Part shown: piece by piece, positions 51,145-58,941 of the stretch | How positions within the stretch are numbered: position 1 is the first letter of the stretch | Layout: every line of letters begins with the position of its first letter | Assembly: GCF_013744875.1 (NCBI RefSeq) | Contig: NZ_CP059399.1 | Location: 6,634,001-6,698,000, forward strand | From: Nocardia huaxiensis | GTDB taxonomy: Bacteria; Actinomycetota; Actinomycetes; Mycobacteriales; Mycobacteriaceae | Direction of reading: 5' to 3' | DNA length: 64,000 nt | Position numbers and translations under genes: made by a program | Notes under the pieces: model-generated | The model's database searches: none | The model's input: the letters and a program-made list of their open reading frames with translations, nothing else | Told to the model about the DNA's origin: nothing

Positions 51145-51294
51145 ATGGCCGAGCAGCCGAATCCGCCCGGGGCAGAAGCACAGGATTCACCCGCCGCCGA
51201 ACCCCCGGAACGCCGGAATCTGGTCATCCTGGCGGTCATGGCGCTGGCCGTCATCGGAGCGTTGGTCGCCGCCGCGATGGTCGCCGCGGGCTGA
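51145..51294 (+). CDS. 49-residue single-helix membrane protein
   Basis: A small gene 6 nt after the SDR-like stop. Seen: a Pro/Glu-rich hydrophilic N-terminus (about 27 residues: 'EQPNPPGAEAQDSPAAEPP') and one membrane helix ('NLVILAVMALAVIGALVAAAMVAAG'). GGAGATGAGG precedes ATG 51145. Co-transcribed with the preceding gene; it may recruit it to the membrane. Confidence 0.6.
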   Translation: MAEQPNPPGAEAQDSPAAEPPERRNLVILAVMALAVIGALVAAAMVAAG

Positions 51295-51325
51295 CCGCCC
51301 CGGCCGCGCACCGGGCGGCGAGCCG

Positions 51326-52108
51326 TCATGCCGTGGCGGTGCGGCTGTCCGCGAACTCGTGCGCGCCGGGCGCTCCGAGGACCAGCTCCTCGAACCGCGC
51401 GACCACCTTCTCGAGGTACATACCGAAGAGATCCTCGAACAATGTCAGCTGCGCCTGCGACGGCCCGCTGCCGGACTCCCACACCGCCAGCAGCGCCTGC
51501 CACACCAGCACATGCAGATCCGCCGAGACCGCGTAGTGTGCCTCGACCGCCTGCGGCACCTCCGACAGCAGCTCGCCGAGCGAGTTGAGCACCGCGCGCT
51601 GCATGTCCTGGCCGAGTTCGGTGAGCAGCCGGCGCACCAGGCCCACCTCCACGGCGAGCAGCCGGGCATGATCGGGCGTCGCGGCGCGCGCCAGGTTCTC
51701 GAGTTCCTCGAGGTCGGCGCGCAGCTCCGGCAGCGCCCCGCCCTGGCCGTTCTCGGTGTAGGCGAGCAGCGCGTCGAGCACGATGGCGCGCTCGGTGTCG
51801 ACGATGTCGCGGAACATCTCGGCCGCGAGTTCGGGTGCGGGCACGGACAATCGGAACAATCGCCGGTACACCTCCACGCCACCGGCCCGCCGCACATCGC
51901 GCACGGTGAAGCCGCGACCCCGGTGCGCGTCCACGAATCCGTAGGATTCGAGCCGGCCCAGAACCAGCTGGGCGGTCGCGCGGTTCATGGCGAATTCCTC
52001 GGCGACCTGGCGGACGGACGGCATCAGGTCACCGGGCGCGAGCTCACCGATCACCACGCGGCGAGCGAGCTCGTCCGCCACATCGGCGACGACCGTCTGG
52101 GCACCCAT
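51326..52108 (-). CDS. FadR/Mce1R-like GntR-family regulator
   Basis: A 260-residue transcription factor, the probable regulator of the palindrome regulon. Seen: GntR winged HTH at about residues 10-70 ('ADELARRVVIGELAPGD', 'PSVRQVAEEFAMNRATAQLVLGRLESYGFVDAHRGRGFTVRDV') and an all-helical C-terminal domain of the FadR/FCD type. In mycobacteria the GntR protein Mce1R controls mce1. ATG 52108 follows AAAGGTGAC; the longer open frame lies over the divergent neighbour. Operator site 7 is 29 nt upstream, implying autoregulation. The ligand is probably an acyl-CoA or other lipid, by analogy with FadR. Confidence 0.85.
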   Translation of the reverse strand: MGAQTVVADVADELARRVVIGELAPGDLMPSVRQVAEEFAMNRATAQLVLGRLESYGFVDAHRGRGFTVRDVRRAGGVEVYRRLFRLSVPAPELAAEMFRDIVDTERAIVLDALLAYTENGQGGALPELRADLEELENLARAATPDHARLLAVEVGLVRRLLTELGQDMQRAVLNSLGELLSEVPQAVEAHYAVSADLHVLVWQALLAVWESGSGPSQAQLTLFEDLFGMYLEKVVARFEELVLGAPGAHEFADSRTATA

Positions 52109-52136
52109 CGTGTCACCTTTCGACAACTTTCGAATA

Positions 52137-52156
52137 TGTCCCAGACAGTTTAGGCT
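52137..52156 (+). promoter_or_regulatory. Operator site 7 with adjacent -10
   Basis: TGTCCCAGACA (52137-52147), then 3 nt and the -10 TAGGCT (52151-52156). It lies between the GntR gene (minus) and the ABC1 kinase gene (plus). Confidence 0.8.
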
Positions 52157-52161
52157 CTCAT

Positions 52162-52212
52162 ATGCCAAACTGCACGTGCGCCCACCGTGGCGCGGCGCAC
52201 ACGATGGGGTGA
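52162..52212 (+). CDS. Candidate leader peptide, 16 residues
   Basis: ATG 52162 lies 5 nt after the -10 hexamer, at the predicted transcription start, so it would be a leaderless start. It encodes MPNCTCAHRGAAHTMG and stops at TGA 52210-52212, overlapping a GTG start and 2 nt before the ATG of the ABC1 kinase gene. Two nearby Cys codons (C-T-C) recall cysteine-responsive leader ORFs of mycobacteria. Expression is unproven. Confidence 0.4.
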   Translation: MPNCTCAHRGAAHTMG

Positions 52213-52214
52213 GC

Positions 52215-53660
52215 ATGTCGATGCGATGGAGCCGGGGGCGGCAGGGGGATGCGGGCGTCGTCCCGGCGCGAAAACTGGTCCGCAACGCCAAGATCGCCAC
52301 CCTGCCGGTCGCCTACGCGGGACGCCAGGCCGCAGGAGCCGGAAAACGAGCCCTGGGCCGCTCCCCCATGGAGATCGATCTCGACATCCAGATGCGCACG
52401 GCCCAGCACATTTTCGAGGTGCTCGGCGAATTGAAGGGCTGCGCAACCAAATTGGGGCAGGTGCTGTCCATCTACGAGCTCGCGTTGCCGAGCGGGCTCG
52501 CCGAACCGTATCGGGCGGCGCTGGCCCGCCTGCAGGATTCCGCACCGGTCATGCTGCCCGACACCGTCCGCACGGTCATGGCCGCGGCGCTCGGCGACAG
52601 CTGGCAGTGGTACTTCAAGGAGTTCGACGACCGCCGCGCGGCCGGGGCCTCCATCGGGCAGGTGCATCGCGGGGTGTGGTGCGACGGGCGGCCCGCCGCG
52701 GTGAAACTCATGTACCCGGGCGCGCGCACGGCCGTGCTCGGCGATCTCGATCAGCTGCGCCGAATCTCCGTGCTGGCGAGCGTGTTCTTTCCCGCCGCCG
52801 ACGTGAAGGACCTGACCGAGGCCATGTGCGCCTCCATCGCCGAGGAGCTCGACTACGCGGCCGAGGCCCGGCATCAGCAGCACTTCGCCGAGGTCTACGC
52901 CGATGATCCGGATTTCGTCGTCCCGCGGGTGATCACCCAGCAGGGCGATGTGATCGTCAGCGAATGGCTTTCCGGCACACCGGTTCCCCGCATTCTCGAG
53001 TCCGGCGCCCCCGAGGAGCGCAGCCGGGTCGGCATGCTGATCATGCGCTTCGTGCTCTCGTCATGGGTGCGCACCGGGCTGCTCTACTGCGATCCGCATC
53101 CCGGCAATTTCCGGGTGCTGCCCGACGGCCGGCTCGGGGTGGTCGACTTCGGCGCCTGTGTGGCCTGGCCGCCCGCCGACTTCGGCGACCTGCTGTCCGA
53201 CATCGTGGGCGCGACCCTCGACGGCGGCCCCGAGCGCCTCGAAATCGCCTTTCGCACACACGGTTTCGCCACCACCGGGCGGCCCCTGGACATCCAGGCG
53301 CTCTACGAGGCGATGACCCTCATGCTCGAGCCGCTCACCGCTCCCGTCTCCCGGATCGACACCGGCTGGCTGGGCGAGCAGGTGCGCCGCTTCATGGATC
53401 CCCGGCTGTCCAATGCCAATCGGCAGCTGACGGCCGATCCCGAGCTCGCGCCGTTCGGACGCGCCATGGTGACCGCCATGGGCGTGGTGGCACAGCTGGG
53501 CACCGAGGGTCCGGTCCGCGCCGAATTCGCCCGCTGGTCACCGGAAATCGCGGCGGTGCTGGAACGCCACGACAGCCGCCGGGCCCAGCCCACCGATCTG
53601 GGTATCGTGCGGCAGTTGCGCGCGGCCGAACCCCGGCGGCGGATCTCGATCGTCAGCTGA
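52215..53660 (+). CDS. ABC1/UbiB-like atypical kinase
   Basis: A 481-residue ABC1-family (AarF/UbiB-like) protein, involved in lipid or quinone handling in many organisms. Seen: 'CATKLGQVLS' (KxGQ motif), an Ala-rich nucleotide loop 'RRAAGASIGQVHRGVW' (the usual A-A is A-G), 'AAVKLMYPG' (lysine), 'CDPHPGNFRVLPDGRLGVVDFGACV' (HPGN and DFG). The kinase-like fold is complete. ATG 52215 chosen; GTG 52209 is an alternative that overlaps the leader-peptide stop. A second, convergent ABC1 gene overlaps its 3' end by 123 nt. Confidence 0.88.
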   Translation: MSMRWSRGRQGDAGVVPARKLVRNAKIATLPVAYAGRQAAGAGKRALGRSPMEIDLDIQMRTAQHIFEVLGELKGCATKLGQVLSIYELALPSGLAEPYRAALARLQDSAPVMLPDTVRTVMAAALGDSWQWYFKEFDDRRAAGASIGQVHRGVWCDGRPAAVKLMYPGARTAVLGDLDQLRRISVLASVFFPAADVKDLTEAMCASIAEELDYAAEARHQQHFAEVYADDPDFVVPRVITQQGDVIVSEWLSGTPVPRILESGAPEERSRVGMLIMRFVLSSWVRTGLLYCDPHPGNFRVLPDGRLGVVDFGACVAWPPADFGDLLSDIVGATLDGGPERLEIAFRTHGFATTGRPLDIQALYEAMTLMLEPLTAPVSRIDTGWLGEQVRRFMDPRLSNANRQLTADPELAPFGRAMVTAMGVVAQLGTEGPVRAEFARWSPEIAAVLERHDSRRAQPTDLGIVRQLRAAEPRRRISIVS

Positions 53661-55124
53661 CCCTTCCGCAGCCGAAAGATCCTGCGACCGAACGGTTCCC
53701 AGCGTTCCGGCCGCGGCGCGCTCCTCATGGCGGCGCACGATCTCGGCCAGCCCGCCCCACCAGCTGAGCAGCTCGCCGCGAATGCCGTCGGTGCCCAGCT
53801 GACACAGCAGGCCGAAGCCGGTGACCAGCGTGCGCGCCATGGCGGTGAGCTCGGGCGGCAGCGTCATCTGCCGGAACACATTCGACAGCCGGATCTCGGT
53901 GATCGTCGCGACCTGGGCGCGCAGCCAGTCGTCGGACAGCCGGAAATCGTCCCGCAGCAGGACATCCAGGAACGGCGCGACGATCCGAAGCAGCTCCCGC
54001 ACCTCGAAATCCGCGTCCGGGCGCACGAATCCGTTCGCGCGCAGCGCCGCTTCCACGTCGGCGGGCGTGCCGTTGTAGAGCGCGTCGCCGATCTCGACGA
54101 CCATGCGCGGAAAGCCGCGCGGATACGGTTCGCAGGCGCCGAAATCCACCACGCCGAGCCGGCCGTCGGGCAGCAGCAGGAAATTGCCGGGGTGCACATC
54201 GGTGTAGAGCAGATGGCAGCGATGCCGCACCGTCTCGATGAACCGCACCGAGGCCAGGCCCAGCCGGGAGCGTTCCGCGGGCGCGGCGGTCACGACCAAC
54301 CGGCTCACGGGCGTGCCGCGCAGCCACTCGCTGATCAGCACCTCGCCGGTGTGCGCGAGCACGCTCGGCACCACGAACTCCGGATCCCCCGCCAGCGCGT
54401 CCGCGACGAGCTGCTGGGTGGCGGCCTCACGCGGATAGTCGAGTTCGTCGACCACGAGCGCGCACACCATCTCGACGATGGCCCGCACATCGGCCCCGGG
54501 CAGGAGCGCCCCGATGACGCCCGAAAGGCTGCGCAGCAGTTTCAGGTCCGCTGCCACCGCCTCGTGCCCGCCCGGGAACATGATCTTCACCGCGACCTCG
54601 CGCCCGTCGTGCCAGACGGCGTGATGCACCTGGCCCAGGGAGGCCGCGGCGGCGGGCCGATCGTCGAACTCGCGGAACCGGGTTCGCCATTCGGGTCCGA
54701 GGTTGCGCGCCAGCACCTGATGCACCAGGCCGGGCAGCATGGGCGGCGCGGAATCCTGCAGGCGGCTCAGGGCGGTGCCGACGACCTCGGCGAATTCCCG
54801 CGGCACGATCGAGGGCAGGACCGAGCGATACATCGCCGCCATCTGCCCGATCTTGGCCAGGCAACCTTTCAGCTCACCCAGCACGTCCACCAGGTGCTCG
54901 GCCGTGCGCAGGTGAATGTCGAGTTCGATCTGCGCGGCGGGCTTTCCGGTCATGCGCTTGCCCAGGCCCACGGCCCGGCGGCCCGCGTAGGCGACGGGTA
55001 GTGCGGCGAGTTTGGTTTCGCGGCCGAGGCGGGTCGTCGGCATCGCCTGTGCCGGTGCGCCACGACCCCGGCCCGGGAAGCTGATCACCCGCGCTGTCGT
55101 CTCACCCGACTGAGTTCTCACCAT
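53538..55124 (-). CDS. Second ABC1/UbiB-like atypical kinase
   Basis: A 528-residue paralogue of the preceding gene. Seen: 'CLAKIGQMAAMYR' (KxGQ), 'RPAAAASLGQVHHAVW', 'VAVKIMFPGGH', 'LYTDVHPGNFLLLPDGRLGVVDFGACE'. The first 40 residues are Arg/Gly-rich. Its C-terminal 40 residues ('RSQDLSAAEGSADDRDPPPGF...') are encoded opposite the end of the plus-strand ABC1 gene and do not look family-like. ATG 55124 chosen. A weak palindrome copy lies 27 nt upstream. Confidence 0.85.
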   Translation of the reverse strand: MVRTQSGETTARVISFPGRGRGAPAQAMPTTRLGRETKLAALPVAYAGRRAVGLGKRMTGKPAAQIELDIHLRTAEHLVDVLGELKGCLAKIGQMAAMYRSVLPSIVPREFAEVVGTALSRLQDSAPPMLPGLVHQVLARNLGPEWRTRFREFDDRPAAAASLGQVHHAVWHDGREVAVKIMFPGGHEAVAADLKLLRSLSGVIGALLPGADVRAIVEMVCALVVDELDYPREAATQQLVADALAGDPEFVVPSVLAHTGEVLISEWLRGTPVSRLVVTAAPAERSRLGLASVRFIETVRHRCHLLYTDVHPGNFLLLPDGRLGVVDFGACEPYPRGFPRMVVEIGDALYNGTPADVEAALRANGFVRPDADFEVRELLRIVAPFLDVLLRDDFRLSDDWLRAQVATITEIRLSNVFRQMTLPPELTAMARTLVTGFGLLCQLGTDGIRGELLSWWGGLAEIVRRHEERAAAGTLGTVRSQDLSAAEGSADDRDPPPGFGRAQLPHDTQIGGLGPAAVVAFQHRRDFR

Positions 55125-55151
55125 CACCACCCACACTCCAACCTGGTGAGC

Positions 55152-55162
55152 AGTCTGGCACA
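55152..55162. promoter_or_regulatory. Weak operator-like copy (site 9)
   Basis: AGTCTGGCACA, three mismatches from TGTCTGAGACA, upstream of the second ABC1 gene. Included only because of its position; no -10 at the standard spacing. Confidence 0.2.
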
Positions 55163-55306
55163 AGATTGCGACGGGCGTTGAAAGGAAGTGTTTTCAAAAA
55201 TGGGCCGGACGTACGACCCGCCGCACAGTGGACAGAATCCGCCAGATCACGGGAAAGCCTTGCCGCCCAGGACAATTCCGATAAACTCCGGCAGGGAGGT
55301 GGCGTC

Positions 55307-55873
55307 ATGCCGAAGGTTCTTGTCATTACCGGGGATGCCGCCGAGGATCTCGAAGTCATGTATCCCTACCAGCGGCTGCTGGAAGAGGGCTACGAGGTCG
55401 ATATCGCGGCGCCCACCCGGAAAACCCTGCAATTCGTCGTTCACGATTTCGTACCCGGATTCGACACCTACACCGAGAAACCCGGGCACACCTGGGCCGC
55501 CGATCTCGCATTCGCCGAAGTCGATCCGAGTTCCTATGCCGCACTGGTGATTCCGGGCGGACGGGCCCCGGAGTATTTGCGCGGCGACAAATACTGCCGG
55601 CAAATCGTGCAGTACTTCATCGACGCCAACAAACCCATCGCGGCGCTGTGCCACGGGCCGCTCATCCTGGCCGCCGCCGGCGTGCTCGCGGGCCGGACCA
55701 CGAGCAGCTACCCCGCGCTGGAACCGGATATGACGGCGGCGGGCGCGCAGTGGGCGGATTCGCCCGCCCTGGTCGACGGCAACCTGGTGACGGGGCGGGC
55801 CTGGCCGGATCATCCGCAGTGGATGCGGGCGTTCATGACACTGCTGCGCAGCGTGGCGCCGCCGACTTCCTGA
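55307..55873 (+). CDS. DJ-1/PfpI-family protein
   Basis: A 188-residue glutamine-amidotransferase-like fold protein. Seen: 'VLVITGDAAEDLEVMYPYQRLLEEGYEVDIAAP' at the start (Glu in 'DLEVMYP'), 'ALVIPGGRAPEYLRGD' and the nucleophile elbow 'IAALCHGPLILAAAGVL' (Cys). This matches PfpI/YhbO-type deglycases or general stress proteins; activity is unproven. ATG 55307 follows GGGAGG. An Abhydrolase_9 gene follows after 77 nt. Confidence 0.88.
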   Translation: MPKVLVITGDAAEDLEVMYPYQRLLEEGYEVDIAAPTRKTLQFVVHDFVPGFDTYTEKPGHTWAADLAFAEVDPSSYAALVIPGGRAPEYLRGDKYCRQIVQYFIDANKPIAALCHGPLILAAAGVLAGRTTSSYPALEPDMTAAGAQWADSPALVDGNLVTGRAWPDHPQWMRAFMTLLRSVAPPTS

Positions 55874-55950
55874 GCGGAGCGCGAGCGGGCGGTAGGCCCG
55901 CACGCGTGTCGTTCGCCGCGGGCGGCAAACGCCGGGTAACACTCAGCATC

Positions 55951-57753
55951 ATGACTGATGTGTCCCGCCAGGACGATTCGCCCGAACTCGGACAGGGCGA
56001 CTCGCCCGAGTCCCCGCAGCGCGATTCGTTCGTGGCGCGCGTGATCGGGCTGCTGCTGGCCGCCGAACGCGCGATTCGCCCGAACTATGTCGGCATGGTG
56101 GTGGCGGCGCTGTTCTTCATCTGGTCGGTGTCGCCGTCGCTGCTGCCGCGCACCTGGATCTTCCAGGGGCTGGTCAGCGGCATCAGCGCCATCATCGGCT
56201 ACGGGGTGGGCTGCGTACTGGATTGGGCCTGGCGCAAATTCGTGCTGCCGCAGCTGCCCGCACCCTGGCGCGAGGCCAAGCTGTTCAATCTGCCGCAGGG
56301 CAGCAGCGATCTGCTGAAGGTGGTCACGCTGCTGGCGGTGTTCATCGGTCCCGCCATCGTGCTGACCCGCTCGGCGCGCTGGCAGCGCGATATCGAATCG
56401 GTCATGGGCATGAAGCTCACGCCCACACCCGGCTATCTGCGCACCGAGTTGCTGGGATTCGCGACCGTCGCGCTGGTGATCGGCGTCTTCCGCCTGCTGC
56501 GCTGGATGGTTCGCCGCATCACCCGCGCCCTGAATCTGGAACTGCGCATTCCACGGGCGATCGCGCTGCCGGGCGCGGTGGTGCTGGTGACGGTGTTCTG
56601 CGTGCTGCTGTTCCAGGGTGTGCTCGCGAAAGCCTTCTTCTCCGTGGCGAATTCGGCGTTCAGCGTGCGCAACAGCAATACCTCCGACTACGCCGTGCAA
56701 CCGCAGCTGCCGGAGCGCTCGGGCAGCCCGGCCTCGCTGGCGCCGTGGAACACCCTGGGCTCCGAAGGACGCTGGTTCGTGTCGAACGCGCCCACGCGCG
56801 AACGCATCGCCGCCGTCACCGGTAAGCCCGCGATCGAACCGATCCGGGTGTACGCCGGACTGGAATCCGCGCCCACGCCCGAGGCCGTGGCCGAGCTCGT
56901 GGTCGCGGAACTCGATCGCACGCACGCCTTCGAGCGCAAGGTGCTGGTGGTGGTGACGACCACCGGCACCGGCTGGGTGGATTCCACCACCGCCGCGTCC
57001 ATCGAGTACATGTACGGCGGCGACACCGCCATCGCGGCCACCCAGTACTCGTATCTGCCGAGCGTGCTGTCGTTCCTGTCGGACCGGCAGAAGGCCACCG
57101 AATCCGGCCGGCTGGTCATCCACGCGGTGCACGCGCGCTGGGCGCAGCTGCCGCCGGAGTCGCGCCCGAAGCTGCTCGTCTACGGCGAAAGCCTGGGCTC
57201 GCAGGGCTCGGAGGGCGCGTTCACCGGGCTCGACGACATTCGCACCCTCGTCGACGGCGTGCTGTGGGTGGGCCCGCCCAATTCCAATCGCATCTGGAGC
57301 GCCCTGGAGCAGCGCCGCGATCCGGGGACGCCGGAGATCCTGCCCATCTACGCGGACGGCCTCGTCGTCCGCTTCGCCGCGACCGCCGAGGATCTGAATC
57401 GGCCCAACGCCCAATGGATCTCACCGCGCATCGCCTATCTGCAGCACGCCTCCGACCCCATTGTCTGGTGGTCGCCGGACCTGCTGTTCGAACAACCCGA
57501 CTGGCTGGCCGAACCGCGCGGCGCGGATGTCTCCAAATCCATGCGCTGGTGGCCCATCGTGACGTTCTGGCAGGTCAGCGCGGATCTGGCCAATGCGCAA
57601 GGGGTTCCGTCCGGGCACGGGCACCGCTACGGCACGCTGGTGCTCGACGGCTGGGTCGCCGTCGCCCAACCGGAAGGCTGGACAAACGACCTCGCCGATC
57701 GCATACGCCAAGCCCTCGACGAGGACATCGACTGGGAATACGCTCATAAATAG
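55951..57753 (+). CDS. Abhydrolase_9 membrane alpha/beta-hydrolase
   Basis: A 600-residue protein. Seen: hydrophilic N-terminus, four or five membrane helices ('NYVGMVVAALFFIWSVSPSLLPRTW', 'LVSGISAIIGYGVGCVLDW', 'VVTLLAVFIGPAIVL', 'ALPGAVVLVTVFCVLLFQGVLAKAF') and an external alpha/beta-hydrolase half with 'LVVVTTTGTGWVDSTTAASIEYMYGGD', the nucleophile region 'LLVYGESLGSQGSEGAF' (Ser in G-x-S-x-G) and 'HASDPIVWW' plus 'GHGHRYG'. This is the Abhydrolase_9 family, actinobacterial and of unknown substrate. ATG 55951; the long upstream frame is antisense-free shadow of the PfpI gene. Confidence 0.85.
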   Translation: MTDVSRQDDSPELGQGDSPESPQRDSFVARVIGLLLAAERAIRPNYVGMVVAALFFIWSVSPSLLPRTWIFQGLVSGISAIIGYGVGCVLDWAWRKFVLPQLPAPWREAKLFNLPQGSSDLLKVVTLLAVFIGPAIVLTRSARWQRDIESVMGMKLTPTPGYLRTELLGFATVALVIGVFRLLRWMVRRITRALNLELRIPRAIALPGAVVLVTVFCVLLFQGVLAKAFFSVANSAFSVRNSNTSDYAVQPQLPERSGSPASLAPWNTLGSEGRWFVSNAPTRERIAAVTGKPAIEPIRVYAGLESAPTPEAVAELVVAELDRTHAFERKVLVVVTTTGTGWVDSTTAASIEYMYGGDTAIAATQYSYLPSVLSFLSDRQKATESGRLVIHAVHARWAQLPPESRPKLLVYGESLGSQGSEGAFTGLDDIRTLVDGVLWVGPPNSNRIWSALEQRRDPGTPEILPIYADGLVVRFAATAEDLNRPNAQWISPRIAYLQHASDPIVWWSPDLLFEQPDWLAEPRGADVSKSMRWWPIVTFWQVSADLANAQGVPSGHGHRYGTLVLDGWVAVAQPEGWTNDLADRIRQALDEDIDWEYAHK

Positions 57754-57866
57754 GAGCCACTCCGGCGCCGCGCAAAGCGACTCCCCGGTGCGGGTACAGC
57801 GGTTAATGTCGATCCTTACGGCCGCGATGCACACTGCGAATGTCCGCGACACCTCGAGGAGAGTCG

Positions 57867-58925
57867 ATGGCGACGGCAACCCCCGCCGCAGCGAGACGAG
57901 CCCTTCCCACCGTCCGAAAAGCCCTGCCGACCCTCGTCGTCACCGTCGCGGTCACGGCCGCGGTGGTGTGGCAGTGGGAGGCGGTGGCGGAGGGCATCGC
58001 GACGCTGCTCGCCGCCGACCCGCGCTGGCTCGCCCTGGCGCTGCTGGCCACGCTCGCTCTCTGGCCCACCTCGGTGCTCATGCTGCGCGGCTCGATTCCG
58101 CAGGAAACGTGTTCACGCCGGCTGTTCGCGCTACAGCTGGCGTTCCCGGCGATCGGGCTCATTCCGGCCGCCAATCTGCTGATCCGCCTGCGGTTCCTGC
58201 GCCGGGAGGGCCTGAGCCACAGTGCGGCGCTGGCCTCCATCACGCTGTTCGGGTTCGCCGCGTTCGTGGTGCGCATTCCGCTCGTCCTCATCGCCGTGCT
58301 CGCCACACCCAGCCTCATGAGCCGCACCGGGGCGCAGCCGCCCTGGCACGATCTGGGCGCGCGCACCTCCGACACCTGGCACGGCCTGCTCGAAAACCCA
58401 TGGCGCACAGCCGCGATCGCCGTCGGCGTGCTGCTGCTGGGCGGCGCTGTGCTGATCGCCGCCGCCGTATTCCTGTACCGCCGCTTCGTCGCCCGCGGCG
58501 GCTGGCGCGCGGCCCTGACCCGGCTGCGCGAGGCCCGCGCCAATGCCGCGGCCGCCTGGAAATCGGTGGCCGCCACCGCGCTCCGCCCCCGCCGCGCCGC
58601 CGCGCTGTGGCTGTGCGCGCTGCTGCAACCGCTGCTCATGGTGCTGGCGCTGTGGGCGGTGCTACAGGCCGTGGGCGCGCACATGCCGCTGACCGACGCC
58701 TTCGTGGTGCATCTGGTCACCGTGGCCCTGGCCCCGCTGCTGCCCTCCCCCAACGGTGTGGCCACCAAGGAGCTCACCCTGGCGGCGGGCCTGACCGCGG
58801 TGGCCGGGCTGGCCGGCGGCGTGGCCGTGGCCGCCGTGCTGGGATTCCGGCTGCTCACCTTCTGGAGCCAGATTCCGCTCGGGATCGCCTCTTTCGCCTG
58901 GCTGAGCCACCGCCGCGCCGTCTAG
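57867..58925 (+). CDS. Lysylphosphatidylglycerol-synthase/flippase-like membrane protein
   Basis: A 352-residue membrane protein with about eight helices. Seen: 'VTVAVTAAVVWQWEAVAEGIATLLAADPRWLALALLATLALWPTSVLMLRG', 'LQLAFPAIGLIPAANLLIRLRFLRREGLSHSAALASITLFGF', a late 'LLPSPNGVATKELTLAAGL' (P-x-G-x-x-xE motif) and a final helix. This is the UPF0104/LPG-synthase-TM fold, used by lipid flippases and MprF-like proteins, here without a synthase domain. ATG 57867 follows GAGGAGAG. The substrate is unknown. Confidence 0.8.
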   Translation: MATATPAAARRALPTVRKALPTLVVTVAVTAAVVWQWEAVAEGIATLLAADPRWLALALLATLALWPTSVLMLRGSIPQETCSRRLFALQLAFPAIGLIPAANLLIRLRFLRREGLSHSAALASITLFGFAAFVVRIPLVLIAVLATPSLMSRTGAQPPWHDLGARTSDTWHGLLENPWRTAAIAVGVLLLGGAVLIAAAVFLYRRFVARGGWRAALTRLREARANAAAAWKSVAATALRPRRAAALWLCALLQPLLMVLALWAVLQAVGAHMPLTDAFVVHLVTVALAPLLPSPNGVATKELTLAAGLTAVAGLAGGVAVAAVLGFRLLTFWSQIPLGIASFAWLSHRRAV

Positions 58926-58941
58926 CGGCAATACTGGGGGC

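Noticed and set aside
55152..55162. Site 9 counted as an eighth full regulon operator
   Set aside because: Three mismatches and no -10 at the usual distance; listed only as a low-confidence feature.
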